From assembly GCA_029204225.1 (NCBI GenBank), contig CM055103.1, forward strand, positions 19,110,925-19,174,924: a stretch of DNA of 64,000 nt, in the 5' to 3' direction. This DNA is from Diphasiastrum complanatum (Eukaryota > Streptophyta > Lycopodiopsida > Lycopodiales > Lycopodiaceae). This document shows positions 46,270 to 57,139 of this stretch, in pieces. Made by a program: the position numbers and the translations under genes. The notes beneath the pieces were generated by a model. It saw nothing but the letters and a program-made list of their open reading frames with translations, made no database searches and was not told the origin of the DNA. Within the stretch, counting starts at the first letter, position 1, and each line of letters opens with the position of its first letter.

Positions 46270-46940
46270 ATGATATAGACCACTAGGGAAAACCCCTAAG
46301 ATGAGGATAGGAGAACACAATAAGAGAGACAATGGAGCCAAACCACCCAACCAAACCTAGATCAAACCTGGATCTAGCCCCCAAGCCATGCCATGTGAAA
46401 GCTAGAGGAGAAGAGAGCAACTGGTAACTTGAACCCGGAATCCTTGTTTAGACGAATGAGTTACAAAATTCTCATCAGACATGCGAGTAATATATATATA
46501 TATAGAGATTTATAATAGGGTATACCTAAACAAATCGGTGAACATAGACATATGAATGAGTATTGCTTGGAAATAATTACTTGTAGGTCAATGAGTCTTT
46601 CTAATAGAAGGTTAACTTATCAACTCAAAAATGTCTTAGAAGAGGATATAAAGGTGGTGTTATACGAGTATAAGTGAGGCTATACTGAATCATCAACAAT
46701 TGACTTGAGTAGTCAAGCTCCTCCTGAATAAAGTTAGTTGGTTAGATGAGTACTGTAAAGTAGATTCACAAGGAACTATCTGTCTATCCATGTATTTCTT
46801 ATAAGTCACATATTCTAAGTCATTGGGATTCATAAAAAATGCTATGTGCATAAAATAAATGTAATTCTTGGTAATAGAGTATTTCTCAATCAAGAAATAG
46901 ACTTGATTGTTAGTGACAATATCCTAGAGAGCTGAATTGG

Positions 46941-47420
46941 ATGACTGAACCTAGCAAATTCAAGAATAAGTTGGAATTTAGTAGAGAATGTGTCAACCAA
47001 TCAATGGAAAATATAGTTCGCGCATATGTTTCCAGACAACAGTCACATTGGGAAAAGTACCTCCCAATGGCTGAGTTTGCATACAATAGTATGAAGCATT
47101 CTGCCACCGGATTTAGTCCTTTTATGCTCTTGTACAACTTTTAGCCTCATTCCCCTATCTCCATAGTATTTTTAATGTAGCCAACCCAGAAAACACCTTA
47201 TCTGTCAATAAGTTATAGCATGCAACACTTCCACTCTCAAATTTGCAAAGACAAATCATACTTAAGAAACCAGAAGTTTCTGAACATAAATTCTAGCAAT
47301 TGACTACTTTCAAAAGGAGTAGATTTTTGGCTTTCCACTAGCAAGCACAAACAAGTCTCTTGTTTAGAATGAAACACTTTAGCAAAAGAGGCCATACTTT
47401 TGTAAAAAGTAACAATAATG
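46941..47420 (+). pseudogene. Ty3/gypsy integrase C-terminal fragment
   Basis: The + strand encodes VNQSMENIVRAYVSRQQSHW, then a KYLPMAEFAYNSMKHSATG segment and FSPFMLLY, the conserved end of the gypsy integrase core. Weaker traces of the following region (QLTTFKR and FLAF) continue to about 47420 with stops. No other part of this element is nearby. Confidence 0.85.
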
Positions 47421-48883
47421 GCCCATCTAGGTTTAATTCTAGACATAAATATTTTTGTGATTGAAGAGGATAAATATCAAAATTATTTATACTTTCTTTC
47501 TTTGACTACCAGATAAATGTAAAATTTGCATAACTCACATTTTCTATTAAGAATCAAACTTGAGGGATATTCATGAAGTCTTGTAAGTTCCCTATGGAAA
47601 GAGACTTTACAATAATTCTCCTATATTCTCTAATGATTATGTATGAATTGGGAATTTGGTATATTGTGATCAACGAATTGTGATTTCTAAGTGTTTATGA
47701 TTGATGCATATGGATGATGAATATATGATTGGGAAATATTAAATGATTATGTGATGATTTTTAGAAATGATGAGTAATTCTTGGATTTTGATTGAGACAA
47801 AAATTTGACTCTCCTTGCTCTAGGACAAAAAATTGGGGACGCATGCATTCTCTTCAAGAAGGTTACTTTTCTCAAAGGGAGTTTCTTTATATTAGTAAAT
47901 GATACTTTGCCACAAATCATAGTATGTTTATGATTGGGTGCGATGTTCAACCTAAATCTACAATGAGGTGCTAGAATTGCAATTAACTCATGTGAGTTTT
48001 TGTGGTACTCAAGACATAATTGAAACTTGTATGAGTCTTGATAGATCTCCTACAAGAAATGAAATTTTTTTATTTGCTAAAAGAGGCAGGATTTTTAATT
48101 TTTACAAACGAGATTCGGTTCACATTGCCTTTCGTGGTCTTATAAAAAAGGTTTAAAGCTTTTATTGCTTGAACAGGGAGCTTGCTATATGCATTACAAA
48201 AAGGGCATACATATTAATTACCATTGATCATCAACAACCCCACAAAATACACTACCATTCGCCTTTGGCTTTTCCTTATGACTAATTGTATCTCCTTGAC
48301 ATATTACCGTAACTTAAGTCGAGCTTTCTATGCATGACTACTATAAGCAATGCAAATTGACTCTCATCATTCATGATCACAAAAAGACTTGAAATCAATA
48401 GACTTTGAATGTAATAGTTGTCATAGTTCAAGGGTGGAATGAACCACAATCATCTCTAAAATTGATGCCATGGAAGTGATCTTGCACTTTGGATGATCAT
48501 CTCAAACAAACTACCAAAGCAATTGAATAAGAATCTACATAAGCATGCTTTGATCTGGTGGTGGATATAGTTGGGGGAGATGATTCACCCTTCACTTTGT
48601 TCACTCTTGGAGACATTGTCCTTGCAATGATCAATCGATTAGGGGGTGATGCCCTTACATAGGAGGGCACTACGAGTTGTGGGATGGCACCCCGAAAAAT
48701 GCTGATATGTCCGATCTACTATGTATAGGGTTTGTCACCCTACAACACATCACATGTAGGGTGTGTGTTACTACCCAATATGTACCATAGACAAATAAGC
48801 TTCTAGAAAATGATCATGATAGTTTACCACTATTGCACCAAGGCTTAAAACAAGCAAAACCCCATAAATTATGAGTCATGATG
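47421..48883. other. AT-rich stretch without recognised gene
   Basis: Could contain the 3' end or LTR of the gypsy fragment, but no LTR boundary or repeat was proven. Confidence 0.4.
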
Positions 48884-49035
48884 TTTGCTTGCTACACTTG
48901 GCTCAAAGTTTAATGCATATTGTGGTAGCATGGCAATTTCATTGGCGTTGAAATGGAGTTTGCTTGCTACACTTGGCTTAAAGTTTAACGCATAGTGTGA
49001 CAACATGGCATAATTTCATTGGTGTTGAAATGGAG
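48884..49035. repeat. Tandem duplication, units of 75 and 77 bp
   Basis: Two adjacent units starting TTTGCTTGCTACACTTGGCT and ending GTTGAAATGGAG, diverged at about ten positions. Confidence 0.92.
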
Positions 49036-49131
49036 TCAAGTTACCGAATAGAAGCTACCTCTACGTCACTAGAAGAGGTGTGACTTGCATAAACCTCTCG
49101 ACTCTAGCAGTGTGACATTGGATAGTAACCA

Positions 49132-49330
49132 GGCTCCCAACATTAGTAGAGGAGGTGAGTTGTATTAATTCTCGATGCCAATGTGGCACCAGACCGGTAA
49201 ACTGGCTCCCAACATTAGTAGAGGGGGGTGAGTTGGATAAATTCTTGATGCCACCAGACCAGTAATCGGCTCCCAAGATCACTATTGGAGGTGAGGTGCA
49301 TTGATTCTGGATGACATTAATCGGCTCGTA
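49132..49330. repeat. Three-copy minisatellite, unit about 64-72 bp
   Basis: GGCTCCCAACATTAGTAGAGG-like starts at 49132 and 49204, and a weaker copy GGCTCCCAAGATC at 49268. Each is followed by a GGTGAG, GATGCCA and ACCAG pattern. The array lies 400-590 bp upstream of the dehydrogenase start. Confidence 0.8.
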
Positions 49331-49366
49331 CCAAGAGTTTTGAAAAAGAAAAAGTGAAAAAATAAA

Positions 49367-49557
49367 ATGCAAATGACTCATAGTTACATTGATCCAAGAA
49401 GCGATTCGGACTCGACTCGTGATGAAGTTCCAAGTGTACAAATTCTAGATTTTGAGTGGGGTGACACAAATTTAATAGAAGAGTGCATGAAAGAGGTGGC
49501 CTGCATGGCAGCCAGCATGGCCGTCTACGTGGTAGCACGTAAGGCAACTATACATTT

Positions 49558-49619
<62 letters not shown>

Positions 49620-49675
49620 TCGATCCATTTGATGCGATAATTCTGAGAGAGCTTTCGATCCATTTGATGCGATAA
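49367..49675 (+). CDS. Small open frame upstream of the dehydrogenase (doubtful)
   Basis: A 102-codon frame starts MQMTHSYIDPRSDSDS and reads through an acidic stretch and EVACMAASMAVYVVAR. It then runs into an Arg-Glu repeat produced by the (GA)n tract. It ends 46 bp before the dehydrogenase ATG. The first 60 residues look more protein-like than average, but I recognise no family. It could be a uORF, an exon of a broken gene or chance. Confidence 0.2.
49565..49616. repeat. (GA)n microsatellite, about 52 bp
   Basis: GA dinucleotides about 105-155 bp upstream of the dehydrogenase start codon, probably in its promoter or 5' leader. GA-rich tracts are common in plant core promoters and leaders. 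Confidence 0.95.
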
Positions 49676-49683
49676 ATCTGACA
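49614..49683. repeat. 35-bp tandem duplication in dehydrogenase leader
   Basis: GAGCTTTCGATCCATTTGAT opens both 35-bp units, which differ at only about two positions near their ends. It ends 38 bp before the start codon. Confidence 0.92.
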
Positions 49684-49721
49684 CAATCTGATCGTGAGGC
49701 TGCATCTCAGGAGAAGAAAAT

Positions 49722-52037
49722 ATGGAGAATTTAGTGCGTCGAGTGCGATCCTTGCTCGTGAATTCTGTAGGATACGTGATGGCAGGATTCCTGCTCTTAG
49801 TGCTGCCGGCGATGTTGCCTTGGCTCATACTTTATCGAATTTTTGAACGTATTACACGAGAAGAAAAGATAGTAGTAGGGAAGGTGGTGTTGATCACTGG
49901 AGCGTCAGCTGGTATCGGACGAGTAAGAATTCAATACGAACTGACGATTTCTTCCTTGGATTTTGTGTTTTTCTTCATTTTATGCCTCGCTGTGATCACT
50001 GTTTTAAACTTTAGAAATACATGTGATTCGTTTTAGTAAACCAATGCAAATGAGGAGGGTGATCTGAAAAGAAAGCAAGTTTATCTGTTTCGAAGAAAAT
50101 TCAAATCACATACTTCTTTGGAACCCAAATTTGGTCTGATCATGGGGTGTTGGATAATTTTGTTCAATGTTTTTATTTTGCAGCATATTGCATTAGAATA
50201 TGCAACACGTGGAGCAATTGTGGTACTGGTGGCAAGACGAGAACACCTATTGCGAGAGGTGGCAGCAAAATGTATGGCGAATGGAGCAAGAGATGCAGCA
50301 ATCTGTCCAGCAGATGTCTCTAAACAAGACGAATGCAAACGCATTGTTGATTTCACTATTTCAAATTTCGGAAAATGTAAGCAAAGCTAAGGCTTTTTGT
50401 TTTGCCTCTTCTATGTCTTTATTTTGTGCAGCTGATTGCAGCCTAAATCTATATACTTTTTCGGTACAGAAAAAGGAGACATCCACTGATATGCCTTTTT
50501 ATCGGAGGACAAACTAAAACATGTTACTATGAATCTGAGAGCATACTTGCCTTTTTATCGGAGGACAAACTAAAACATGTTACTATGAATCTGAGAGCAT
50601 ACTTGTTGATTGCAAAGTTTAATTTTATTTACAGAGCAGTTAAGAGTGAAATCATTGGTAGCATACAACCCAATGCTTAAGATTAGAATCACTCTCATTG
50701 CATCTGAGTAGCCTTGCCATTGGATATACTGTTCTAAGAGTTTTTAACTTAGATGTAATTGTTCATTAATTTCTTGTTCGATCAAGCACTGGGTTTATGG
50801 CTGTTCTGCAAGTGGATATTCTTGTCAACAATGCTGGGACAGCCAAGAGTGGTTTATTCGCAGAGCAAAAGAACACAGATGATGTCAAGGCCATAATGGT
50901 ACAAATCTCTCCTACACAAATTGCATACTCTCATGTGGCTACACGTTTTCACCTGATGCCTGCATTCAAAACAAACTTGCTACACTTCAGCTGTAGTTAT
51001 GACATTCCACTGACGGTTGCATGAACAGGATCTAGACTTTTGGGGAAACACATTGACGACAAAGTATGCCCTTAATCAGCTACGGCGGGTTAGGGGTCAG
51101 GTGGTTGTGATCTCCTCAGTTGCAGCATTCGTTCCGTATCCAAAGCAGGCAATTTACAATGTATGTGTCTCAAATATGTGGGGTTTTTGGTGATTTGTAT
51201 GATATGACTGAACTTATTCATCTCACTTGATAGGATCTCTTAAGTAGTCAGTGCTAGTCACAGATGCCTGCTTCCATATTATGCTGATGTTTGAAATGAA
51301 ATTTTGGAAAATGCATAGCAGTTGAAGCAATTGTTTGGAAAGGGATAATTTTAGAAGTTTGGACTTGAAATTTTTATTAAAACCCAAGATTAGCTTGAAA
51401 GCTTTCTTCTGCCTTAGAATATTCTCCTCTAAAGACAACAAATCGCTCACAGTTTTTCTTGTTAATTGCAACAATTTTATGACAGGCAGCAAAGAGTGCT
51501 ATAGTGCAATTCTACGACACAATTCGAGCAGAGCCTGTTGGTCAGGACATTACAATCACTGTCGTACTTCCAGGCTTTGTAGAGTCGGAGCTGACAAAAG
51601 GAGGACCAAAGGTATGATTTCTAGACCCTTTCTTCAGACAAAATGTATCAGACAGTCTTCCATTGAGACTGTTCAACCCTTCATTGGAACTTCCAGCTCT
51701 TCGGCTTGCACCGGCTGTGCTTGTAAATTCAGTTGCATGGGTTTGTGCTTTCTGCCAGGATCATATACCATCTTGGTGGCCTATGCTGTCTACCCCCTCT
51801 GCAGCAAGAGCAATTGTGGAGGCAGCCGTGGCAGGAAAGAGATACCATATTGTGCCATTCTGGTATGCAACCTGGCTTCCATACAAAGTGTTTGCACCAG
51901 AGCTGCTTGAGTGGCCACCTCGAATGTTTCTTTTGGGCAAGCCTCCAACCAGAGCTGTGGAGACCATCTGCAATACCGTTTTGGGGAAAGATAATACCCA
52001 GAAGCTTTTCAGGGCTTTGCCAGAGTGGGTAATCTAA
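49722..52037 (+). CDS. 11-beta-hydroxysteroid dehydrogenase-like SDR (steroleosin type)
   Basis: Six exons: 49722-49922, 50184-50376, 50813-50898, 51029-51160, 51486-51611 and 51759-52037, all with GT-AG introns and compatible phases, giving 338 residues. The N-terminus has a hydrophobic segment with two prolines (LLLVLPAMLPWLILY, residues about 24-38), like the anchor of steroleosins. The Rossmann motif TGASAGIG follows at 59-66, then VLVARRE, NNAG, ISS and the catalytic Y-N-A-A-K spanning exons 4 and 5. The end YKVFAPELLEW fits the plant HSD family, which has about 350 residues and reduces or oxidises sterol-like substrates with NADP(H), on ER or lipid droplets. The last exon is recognisable but less conserved. 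An intron at 51612-51758 is required because the exon 5 frame reaches TGA at once. Another SDR family (DHRS7-like or 3-ketosphinganine reductase) is less likely. The neighbouring DNA is all repeats. Confidence 0.85.
50493..50604. repeat. 56-bp tandem duplication in intron 2
   Basis: Two identical adjacent copies starting GCCTTTTTATCGGAGG. They are perfect, so the event is recent. Confidence 0.95.
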
Positions 52038-53400
52038 CATAATATCATCTACTATGGGAAATTGCCAGCTCGAGGTTGTTTGCCATTTCAAACTGATGTA
52101 TAGATGTTAATTGGTTTCATTTAAAGTTTTATGCCAAGGTCGGTTCATGCTCATCTTTCTTTGTTTTACTCTGTAGTTTGCTTAATGCAGTTATTTTCCT
52201 GAAAACTTTCACCATCACACTATAATAACCCTGAACACTGTGTAGTATCCTTATCAATATTGCCTTCAGAGTTTGAGTTGGGTATTAATCTAAAAAGTGT
52301 GTAACATTCATAGCTCAATTCTGACTGATAAGTTGCAGTTAGTGGTTTATTTTCATGATGAAATCTAATGTTCTTAAAGCCACCTGAGATGTTGATAATC
52401 TGGAGAATGCCATTCATAGCTCAATTTTGACTAATAAGTTGCAGTTAGTGGTTTTAAAGCGACCTTAGAGGTTGATGATGTGGAGAATGTAGCATTGAGT
52501 TTTTCAGGTTCTTAAGCCATTCTTCCCACCATAGAATGAGTGGTAAATAGATTTTCTAGTGACCTTTAGGCCACGAGGTAAAATGTAAAATGTTTCAAGG
52601 GTGGTTTTCTGATTATGTTTATTTATGACCTCTTTATATGACCAGTAATCAAAGAATTTTTTTAGGAAATTTTATATGGATTTCAAACGTTTAGGATATG
52701 CATAATGCTAGCAAATGGAGGATCATTATATACCCAACCATAACTGAGGGTAAAGGCCCACAGCATTCCAAGAGGCCGAAGGCATCCCCTTAAAGTTAAA
52801 GGATTTGGGCCTTTTGGACTTGCCCCTGAAACTACCCTTAGTATATATTTTAATCTCTTTGAGCTATAATAAACATTTCTAATGAATGACACATCATGCT
52901 GCCTGGCATAATTTCTTGAGAAGAGTTCCAAATTATGAGCTGCTTCAAAAATCTTGGTAAAAAGTGAATATTTTTTTTATGGTTTTCTAGGTCTTTGAAG
53001 CATGGAAAATTTTAGTGCCCAATGGAATTAATTTTTTTTTTTTTTATATTTGCTTGGTAAAACGGGAAGTTGGTATGGATGAAATTATTTTACAATGAAG
53101 ACATTATTATGTCTTGAAATTTCTTTACAATACATTCTAGTATACTAATGCTGGGCAAAAGTAAAATATTTGGTTAATTTTTAGTCATACATTTTGTAAG
53201 CCCTAACAACCTACACATGGTCTTTTAAGAGACTTTTGCAACTGATGGTTCATGATATGTGTAACACTACAATGGCTTGATGTATCCGCTCAACTGAAAT
53301 GTGAATGTCTCTAAAAATATTATTCCCTTATGCAAAAGTAAAAGAAATTTTCTCGTGGATTGGAAGCTATGATTTGGGTGCATGAATGGAAGCTTAAAAT
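52038..53400. other. 3' flank of the dehydrogenase, then AT-rich DNA
   Basis: No further gene. Short blocks such as CATAGCTCAATT..GACT..TAAGTTGCAGTTAGTGG repeat near 52310 and 52415. The block 52793-52825 matches 21765-21798. Confidence 0.5.
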
Positions 53401-53405
<5 letters not shown>

Positions 53406-53485
<80 letters not shown>

Positions 53486-53755
53486 TAGTACCCCGTGGTA
53501 CCGCTGGTATGGTATATATATATATATATATCATAGTACCCCGTGGTACCGCTGGTATGGTATTGCCGGTACTATATCATTGATACCGCCGGTACGGTAC
53601 CGCCCTGGGATCTGCGGTACTAGGGCGGTACCATAATATTAATAAAAAAAAATTCTCGTGTTATTTTGACAAAAAAAAAAGAAATTTTTGTTTGTTTTTT
53701 GGTACTGCCGACCGATATGGTATCGCGGTACCATATATGGTCCCGCGGTATTGTA
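53406..53755. repeat. (TA)n tract and GGTACCGC cluster
   Basis: About 75 bp of TA dinucleotides are followed by two near-identical blocks TCATAGTACCCCGTGGTACC..GGTATGGTA, separated by a short TA run. More GGTACCGC/GCGGTACC-containing segments follow to about 53755. Many of these contain the palindrome GGTACC. Confidence 0.9.
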
Positions 53756-53759
53756 CAAC

Positions 53760-54839
53760 CTTAAATTCGGAGGACTTTAGACTCACTTTCAACATGCATT
53801 TCAAGAGTTTTTTGAGAATTGTGTTCTTGCTACACCAAGAAGTTCATCAAGCTCTCCCACGAAATTTGAGACTTCCGTTATAGTATGAGTTCTCATGCCT
53901 AAACTTCTTGTGAAGGGCGCTTGGTGAGACTAGGAAGATTCTATTTTCTCACACAGTACTCGAAACACTTTACAACTTTTTAAGAAACAATTGCTCCCCC
54001 ATGGTGTTTTCATTTTCGAATCATCCCCAACATTTGGATAGTATCCCTCTTTACTCCACCCTAGTTTCATGAACGTCAAATCATGGAATGTCGAAGCTTC
54101 TTGTTTTTCAATTTGAAGGCATGTACTTGATTTGGGCCTTGAGTTAATACCATTTCTTTGTCGTTTCTATTACAACTATTTTTTTTATCACCACCTAACC
54201 TTTATCAATTAGGGTTATCTTTCCTTTGTGGAACTCTTATTGTACAATGTAAAGTTTGTCCATAGTAGATTAGTCTTGTGACATTTTCTAAAAAAGAATA
54301 AACCATTACTGTTAAGATCTGCCAATCAATTAACATCTCATTTTCATAAAGTGTTTTCCTGCTTTCAATTACGTTGCATCTATCACAATCACTAGATGCA
54401 GATTATTTCTAATGATTGGTAATCATCTCCTCAACATTTGAAGATGTTGGAATTTAGTAATAGTAATGTAATTAGTGCTTGCCTTCTCTCTTGAACATGC
54501 ATGCTCTTTGGATACATGTTGAGAAAATCTATTTCTATAATGTTATATCCTACAAGATAACATGGTTCTTCTAAGAAACTCAAAAAAATTCATTGAATAA
54601 ATCTTATTTTTAAAGAGGTCTTGCTTTGATAGACCAACTAGACAAGGTTGGAACTTTACATAAAAATGTCAATAATTTGAGTGGTGGTTTTTTTTATTAT
54701 TTTTTATCAAGGAGAAAAATCAAATATATGTTCATTTCTTGGAGCCAAACATGGAAAATTGTGAATATACTCATCAACTTGAAGTATCTACGGGTCTTCT
54801 ATTTGTTTTTTTGCAAAGCTTAACGATATTGTTATATTT
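53760..54839. other. AT-rich stretch without recognised gene
   Basis: Short frames only on both strands. Confidence 0.5.
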
Positions 54840-55945
54840 TCACAAATATACAAGTAAAGACGTTAAATGGCAATTCAATATCAATATAGTAAGCGACCCC
54901 TGAAAAAAGGGTGTTCTATACAAAATTTGTAAAGGACCCACAACACACCACGTAGGGAGGCATTCTAAAATATATAAACAATAGTAGAAAAGTGTACAAC
55001 AAGTCAATTGCCGAAAGAAATGATGAAGATCCATCAAAAACCTGGCGGTTTTGCACCATCTATATGAGCCATAAAAATGCAAGCCTGCATAGGTGCCAAA
55101 AATAAAGTAAAGAACATTTTCGAATAGGTGAGTTGTTAACAGGACAATGTCAACAGTGAATGGGGTTGAAAAGACGATGAACTTCCAAGTGACAGGTCTC
55201 TACGACAATTGAGTGTTGAACAGTCTCCTTTTGCAATTGGCAAAGTGGGAAAAGACGGTTAGAAAGAAAAGGCCACTTGACCAAGAAGGGAAGAGAATTG
55301 GTGAGGATGTGATAGGCTAGATACCTGAGCTTGCCAATAGGGAGAGAATGGGTGGTCTTTGAGTCTTTTGCACCACTGGGCAGGGATCCATCCAAAACAA
55401 AAGATGAAGGAAATATTTGAAGGCCACGGCCAAAAAAGAGGCAAAACTAAGGAGTGAATGCTCGCTGGAGAAAAGAGCATGAGAATTGAGGAGCTGCCAT
55501 AAGTGCACATGAATGATTTGACTGAGCGTGAGAAGGCCCTTGCGGGTTAAGGAAAGAGAAAGACATAGGTGAAAGGAGACAAGAGAGGGTGAAGTAGGGG
55601 GGAAGAGGGAGGAGGTCTAGATGGAGTCATTTAGTGGAAAAGCCTGAGGGTTGGCCCAGGAGAGAAGGCGACATAATTCCAAAAAGAGGAGGCCAAGTTC
55701 TTGAGGATAAATGGTCCCTTGAACCTAAAGGAAACGCCAAAGGCAAGCAAGGTAGAAAAGGAAGAGGAAGTGGGAGGGGGCAATTGTAGAAGAGGTCATA
55801 TAGGCAAGGAGAAAGAAGTATGAGAATGGAGTTATTTTTAATGGCAGGATCGAGGATACCCAGACTACCATTAGTGGTAGAGGTGGTGCAGACTGACCAA
55901 GGAAGAAGAGGGAACTTTCTAGCTCAAATAATAGAGGAGGAACTT
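54840..55945 (-). pseudogene. L1-type LINE, C-terminal part
   Basis: Minus-strand translation shows GSLGILDPAIKNNS, the typical post-RT segment of plant L1 (general form GGLGI.D). It is followed by short hydrophobic segments and, near 55260-55150, the zinc-region pattern FPLCQLQKETVQHSIV. The final W-CKTARFLMDLHHFF segment is near 55060. Several frameshifts are present. It lies downstream of, and on the same strand as, the RT fragment at 59455-59970, so both may come from one element. Confidence 0.7.
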
Positions 55946-56340
55946 AGCTAGAGAATTGTGCTTTGTTGCGATTCGACTCGTTGAGGTTCTGACTCACTAA
56001 GTTTGTATCGATTTTCTGATCAATCTTGAGTTCTTGAGTTTGGAGTTGGTTTTGACTCTGGGATCGGAATTTGATGAAGCTTCCAGTAGGGTCCTTTTTG
56101 GATTCAAAAAGGGCCTCTTCACTAGTTATAATTAGTGTTAAGGATGACATGTGTACCAATAACAGAGTGACAATTGAGATGGAATGGTCCATATGACATG
56201 GCACATCCAATGGTGTAAACTGAATCTCCAAATTCTAACCCACCCACAAACTCTCATTTAACTTTACTTCTATAGCCCATAGTAATGAGGATATGATAGG
56301 GCTCAAGTTCAAAATTGAAATGAAAATATAACTATTTTTT
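55946..56340. other. Insertion-derived DNA in LINE, unassigned
   Basis: No domain recognised. A minus-strand frame at 55944-56231 is polar and low complexity. It separates the L1 fragment from the palindrome. Confidence 0.4.
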
Positions 56341-56943
56341 CAAGGCCTTCAAAAGCCTTTTTTATTAGTTAGAATGAGAGAAAAGGGGGCCCAATACTTC
56401 TTTGGGCCCCCATTTTGAAAAAAGAAAAAAAATAGAAAAAAAAAATGGAGGGAGGGGGATGAGGTTTCACCCCCACTCCCCCTTGTACTTTCTCTCCTCC
56501 CCCGGTCGCGCTGGATGCTCCCCACCCCCCGAACCGTTGGCCTCCTCCTTCGGAGCATACGGGCCAAAGGGCGCCATGACCTTCCCTTCCCTTGTAACCC
56601 CCCCTTGTACTTTTTCTTTCCCCCACCCCCTTGATGGGTGGACGCTCCCACCGCGCGCCCACTCCCCCCATCTCCTGCCCACGTCGAATAGCTGGGGGGA
56701 GTGGGCGTGCAGTGTGAGCGTCCACCCATCAAGGGGGGGGGGGAGAAAAAGTACAAGGGTGGGGGGGGGGGGGGGGTCGGGAGCGTCCAGCACGCGGGAG
56801 GAGAGATAATACAAGGGGGGAGGGGGGGATGTACTGTCATCCCCCCCCCCCCCCCCCCCTTTTTTTTTAAATTGGGGTCCCAAAGAAGTATTGGGCCCCG
56901 TTTCTCTCATTCTAACTAATAAGAATGCCTTTTGAAGGCCTTG
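56341..56943. mobile_element. 603-bp GC-rich fold-back element
   Basis: The outer 75 bp (CAAGGCCTTCAAAAG..., with GAATGAGAGAAA and CCAATACTTCTTTGGG) are repeated in inverted form at 56868-56943 with about ten differences. Inside, C-rich and G-rich halves also pair (GATGGGTGGACGCTCC near 56632 with GAGCGTCCACCCATC near 56716; GTACTTTTTC with GAAAAAGTAC), with the centre near 56692. The unit thus behaves as one long imperfect palindrome. No coding frame or target duplication is evident. Confidence 0.85.
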
Positions 56944-57139
56944 TAAACATAGAGAGTTTACATTGGATTCAAAATTTTAGGCTACATTAAAATTATTTGT
57001 CCTTGCTATATTATACTAGGTTCAAGTGCAAACTTTTAAAATATGAGTTAATCCATGATAAACCCAGGGTGAACTGCCACATAGGACAATTAATACCCAA
57101 TTAGCAAACATGTTCAGGCAAGGATTTGAGTTCAAAAAG

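Noticed and set aside
48884-49330. CRISPR-like spaced repeats
   Set aside because: Units are 64-77 bp, adjacent without unique spacers, and the host is a plant.
51335-51910. 191-codon + strand frame overlapping HSD exons 5 and 6
   Set aside because: Out of frame with the conserved dehydrogenase motifs; composition is that of a shadow frame.
56349-56910. Several overlapping 100-160 codon frames, Pro/Gly-rich on both strands
   Set aside because: They result from C- and G-rich arms of the palindrome; frames overlap on both strands and lack motifs.
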